NCBI RefSeq assembly: GCF_048323695.1
Contig: NZ_JBLWFT010000001.1
Span: 930,001-994,000 of the forward strand
Origin: Aquisalimonas sp007126095
GTDB lineage: Bacteria; Pseudomonadota; Gammaproteobacteria; Nitrococcales; Aquisalimonadaceae
Length of the DNA stretch: 64,000 bases
Reading direction: 5' to 3'
The translations under genes were made by a program, and so were the position numbers. Shown here in pieces: positions 61,990 to 64,000 of this stretch (its first letter is position 1; each line of letters opens with the position of its first letter). The notes under the pieces were generated by a model that did no database searches, was not told the DNA's origin, and saw only the letters and a list, made by a program, of their open reading frames with translations.

Positions 61990-62567
61990 TACGCCTCTCC
62001 TTCTGCCGCCTTGCGGCGCATATCGTCATCCCCCGGCCCGGGAACGCCGGGCACGCCGCGCAACCAGGCGACCCGCTTGACCACCTCGCTGATACCCTGC
62101 AAAAACAGCATGGAGAAGCCGACGAGAATCACCGTCTTGATCGGGTAACGGGGCAGTCCACCCGGGTTCGGGCTCGACTCCAGGAGGCGCCACGAGCGCG
62201 CCACGTAGTCGACGCTGAAGTACAGCGCAAAGATGCAGAATGGAAGGAGCAGAAGCAGCGTGCCGGCCACGTCAATCCAGGCCTGGGTCCGCTGGCTTCG
62301 GCCCGCATAAATGACATCGACGCGAATGTGGCCATTGCGACGCAGCACGTACGCCGCAGCCAGCAGAAAGATCATCGAATAGGCATACGTCTGCGCCTCG
62401 AGCAGTGCATTGCTGCTGAGCTGCAACCCCAATGCCGCTCCAAGATAGCGCCCGACGACGTTTATGACGCCAATGGCGACCATGGCCAGCGCCACCCAAC
62501 CCATGGCCCGCCCGACAAATCCGTTGAGCGCATCGATCACCCGCGCGAGCAGTAAAAGGCCTCGCAT
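61989..62567 (-). CDS. dctQ: TRAP transporter small permease DctQ
   Basis: 192 residues, four membrane helices (about 17-37, 63-80, 99-120, 145-165) with the family segment LLEAQTYAYSMIFLLAAAYVLRRNGHIRVD. Helps hold DctM and gives the docking face for the binding protein. ATG 62567 is chosen; a GTG two codons earlier is possible. Confidence 0.92.
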   Translation of the reverse strand: MRGLLLLARVIDALNGFVGRAMGWVALAMVAIGVINVVGRYLGAALGLQLSSNALLEAQTYAYSMIFLLAAAYVLRRNGHIRVDVIYAGRSQRTQAWIDVAGTLLLLLPFCIFALYFSVDYVARSWRLLESSPNPGGLPRYPIKTVILVGFSMLFLQGISEVVKRVAWLRGVPGVPGPGDDDMRRKAAEGEA

Positions 62568-62897
62568 GCCCACCCCCGAAGCTCCCTTGAGCCGGGGATC
62601 ATAACGGCCGGGCTGAATCGCTGCAAAAAAAACCCGTTCATGCCGCGATCCCATCGCGCTGCCCAGGTTGCTCTCGCCCGGGCGGCCAGTGCAATCCGAA
62701 CTTTTCACGGAACCCTGATCTGCCCTGCGGGTCCAGGACCAGAGGCACACCGAACGCCAGCAATGGCCGCCTATGCCACGTGGGCGCCACCGGGAACGCA
62801 GAGCGATTTCGGGAGTCTAGACTACATTGCTCAGCATTTCCTTGAGCTATTATTAGCCGGGCACGAGCCCCGCATCCGACCTGACGGAGAACCAACC
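62568..62897. other. Divergent intergenic region dctQ / lytic transglycosylase
   Basis: 330 bases without a gene. A weak promoter for the rightward gene may be TTGCTC at 62827 and TATTAT at 62848 (15-base spacer, shorter than usual). An A8 run at about 62625-62632 lies on the dctQ side. Nothing else recognised. Confidence 0.4.
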
Positions 62898-64000
62898 ATG
62901 ACCCGCGCACGCCATCTCGCCCCGTTACTGCTGCTGACCACATCGGGGCTGGTTCACGCCGATTTCGAAGCCTGCCGGGACCACCTGAAACAGGAGGCGG
63001 AGGCCGCGGGAATCACGTCCACAGAGGCGATGGACGCCATCGCGGCCGTGGAGCAGCGTGAGCGCATCATCGAGCTGGACCGCAGCCAACCCGAGTTCGT
63101 GCAGACCTTTCAGCAGTATCTGGACGCACGCGTGACACCGGCCCACGTGGAACGGGGACGCGACCTCTTTGATGAACACGGGGAACTGTTGCAGCGGGTG
63201 CAGTCGGACTTTGGCGTCCCCCCGGCCTACATCGTGGCCTTCTGGGGCCTGGAAACGCACTTTGGCCGCCACTTCGGCCGTGTGCCGGTGATGGATGCGC
63301 TGGCAACGCTGGCCTGTGATCAGCGCCGCTCCGAGTTCTTCACGGCCGAATTCCTGGACGCACTGCGCATCGTCGATGACGGCAACATGGCCGCCGATGA
63401 CATGCAGGGTTCCTGGGCAGGGGCCATGGGTCACATGCAGTTCATGCCATCGACCTTCAACGCCTACGCCGTGGACTATGATGACTCAGGGCGCATCGAT
63501 ATCTGGAACAGCCTGGAAGATGCATTCGGCTCGGCCGGCAGTTACCTGGAAGCCATGGGCTGGCAGGCCGGTCAACGCTGGGGGCGGGAAGTCACGCTGC
63601 CCGACGGATTCGATTTCAGTGAGGCCAGCCTGGACACCCGCCGCAGCGTCGACGCCTGGGCCGACATGGGCGTGCGCATGGCCTCAGGCGCCTCCCTGCC
63701 AAGCGCGGACATGCAGGGCAGCATCATCGTGCCGTCGGGGGCCGACGGCCCGGCGTTCCTTGTCTACGACAATTTCCGTGTCATCATGCGCTGGAACCGG
63801 TCCATCTCCTACGCGATCAGCGTCGGCTATCTGGCTGATCGCATCGCCGGGCTCGGTCAGATCCGTGCCGATTGGGACGAGGAGCCGCTCGCCATCGAAG
63901 AGGTCGAGGAGATCCAGCGCCACCTGAACGCCCTCGGTCACGACAGCGGTGAACCCGACGGCATGCCGGGCCCCCGAACCCGCGCGGCGATTCGGGACTT
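62898..64000 (+). CDS. Lytic murein transglycosylase, MltB-like (3' end off window)
   Basis: 367 codons visible. Signal peptide ending VHA (about 21), then the SLT_2/MltB domain with catalytic Glu119 in FWGLETHFG, GAMGHMQFMPSTFNAYAVD and SIVVP-type SIIVPSGADGPAF. The end enters a C-terminal peptidoglycan-binding domain (EIQRHLNALGHDSGEPDGMPGPRTRAAI). Cleaves glycan strands to anhydromuropeptides in the periplasm. GGAGA precedes ATG 62898. No lipobox, so soluble rather than lipid-anchored. Confidence 0.92.
   Translation, partial: MTRARHLAPLLLLTTSGLVHADFEACRDHLKQEAEAAGITSTEAMDAIAAVEQRERIIELDRSQPEFVQTFQQYLDARVTPAHVERGRDLFDEHGELLQRVQSDFGVPPAYIVAFWGLETHFGRHFGRVPVMDALATLACDQRRSEFFTAEFLDALRIVDDGNMAADDMQGSWAGAMGHMQFMPSTFNAYAVDYDDSGRIDIWNSLEDAFGSAGSYLEAMGWQAGQRWGREVTLPDGFDFSEASLDTRRSVDAWADMGVRMASGASLPSADMQGSIIVPSGADGPAFLVYDNFRVIMRWNRSISYAISVGYLADRIAGLGQIRADWDEEPLAIEEVEEIQRHLNALGHDSGEPDGMPGPRTRAAIRD

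Overview
The window is GC-rich chromosomal DNA from a gammaproteobacterium, most likely a halophilic or alkaliphilic member of the Chromatiales/Ectothiorhodospiraceae type. The evidence is the conserved gammaproteobacterial housekeeping order (pncC-thpR-recA-recX-alaS-lysC-csrA-tRNA-Ser-tRNA-Arg, with mutS-fdxA alongside) together with salt and pH homeostasis genes (a BCCT osmolyte transporter and a complete Mrp-type antiporter operon). Genes are dense, many stops and starts overlap as ATGA or TGATG, and I see no transposase, prophage or CRISPR array. The genus is inference.

Layout. 1-3908: RND efflux pump and its membrane fusion protein, leftward; the permease runs off the left edge. 4285-6294: chemoreceptor behind a good sigma-28-type promoter. 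6669-12242: BCCT transporter, a cNMP/CBS/nucleotidyltransferase signalling protein coupled to a DnaQ-like exonuclease, a small membrane protein and a UspA protein. 12427-18441: second chemoreceptor, a FadB/FadJ-like beta-oxidation enzyme, a YtoQ-family protein and a large conserved protein of uncertain function. 18611-25467: eight-gene Mrp-type cation/proton antiporter operon with three antiporter-like subunits. 25462-28855: HIT protein, glutathione-dependent formaldehyde oxidation pair and a divergent LysR regulator. 28904-32779: ureidoglycine aminohydrolase, SulP transporter, a second Usp protein and a stand-alone cNMP-binding protein.

32820-43818: a REP pair, two tRNAs and the housekeeping block csrA, lysC, alaS, recX, recA, thpR, pncC, mutS and fdxA. 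43855-47528: dsbC, xerD, an SPFH protein and rlmM. 47483-48334: a degenerate PheRS-alpha-like paralogue preceded by a short aromatic-rich reading frame and hairpins that fit a classical transcription attenuator; this is the most unusual part of the window. 48417-52801: a VOC protein, then a coupled operon of response regulator, YaiO-like outer-membrane protein, HEAT-repeat membrane protein and processive glycosyltransferase, resembling a small synthase-dependent exopolysaccharide system. 52811-58575: RNA m5C methyltransferase, membrane protein, hydrolase lipoprotein, DUF4105 protein and DUF3015 protein. 58758-64000: glyoxalase I, a TRAP transporter whose binding-protein gene faces its membrane genes, and a MltB-like lytic transglycosylase cut by the right edge.

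Together the genes describe a motile, chemotactic cell with strong ion and osmolyte control, glutathione-dependent aldehyde detoxification and organic-acid uptake. All calls come from reading translations and motifs by eye; no database search or folding program was run.
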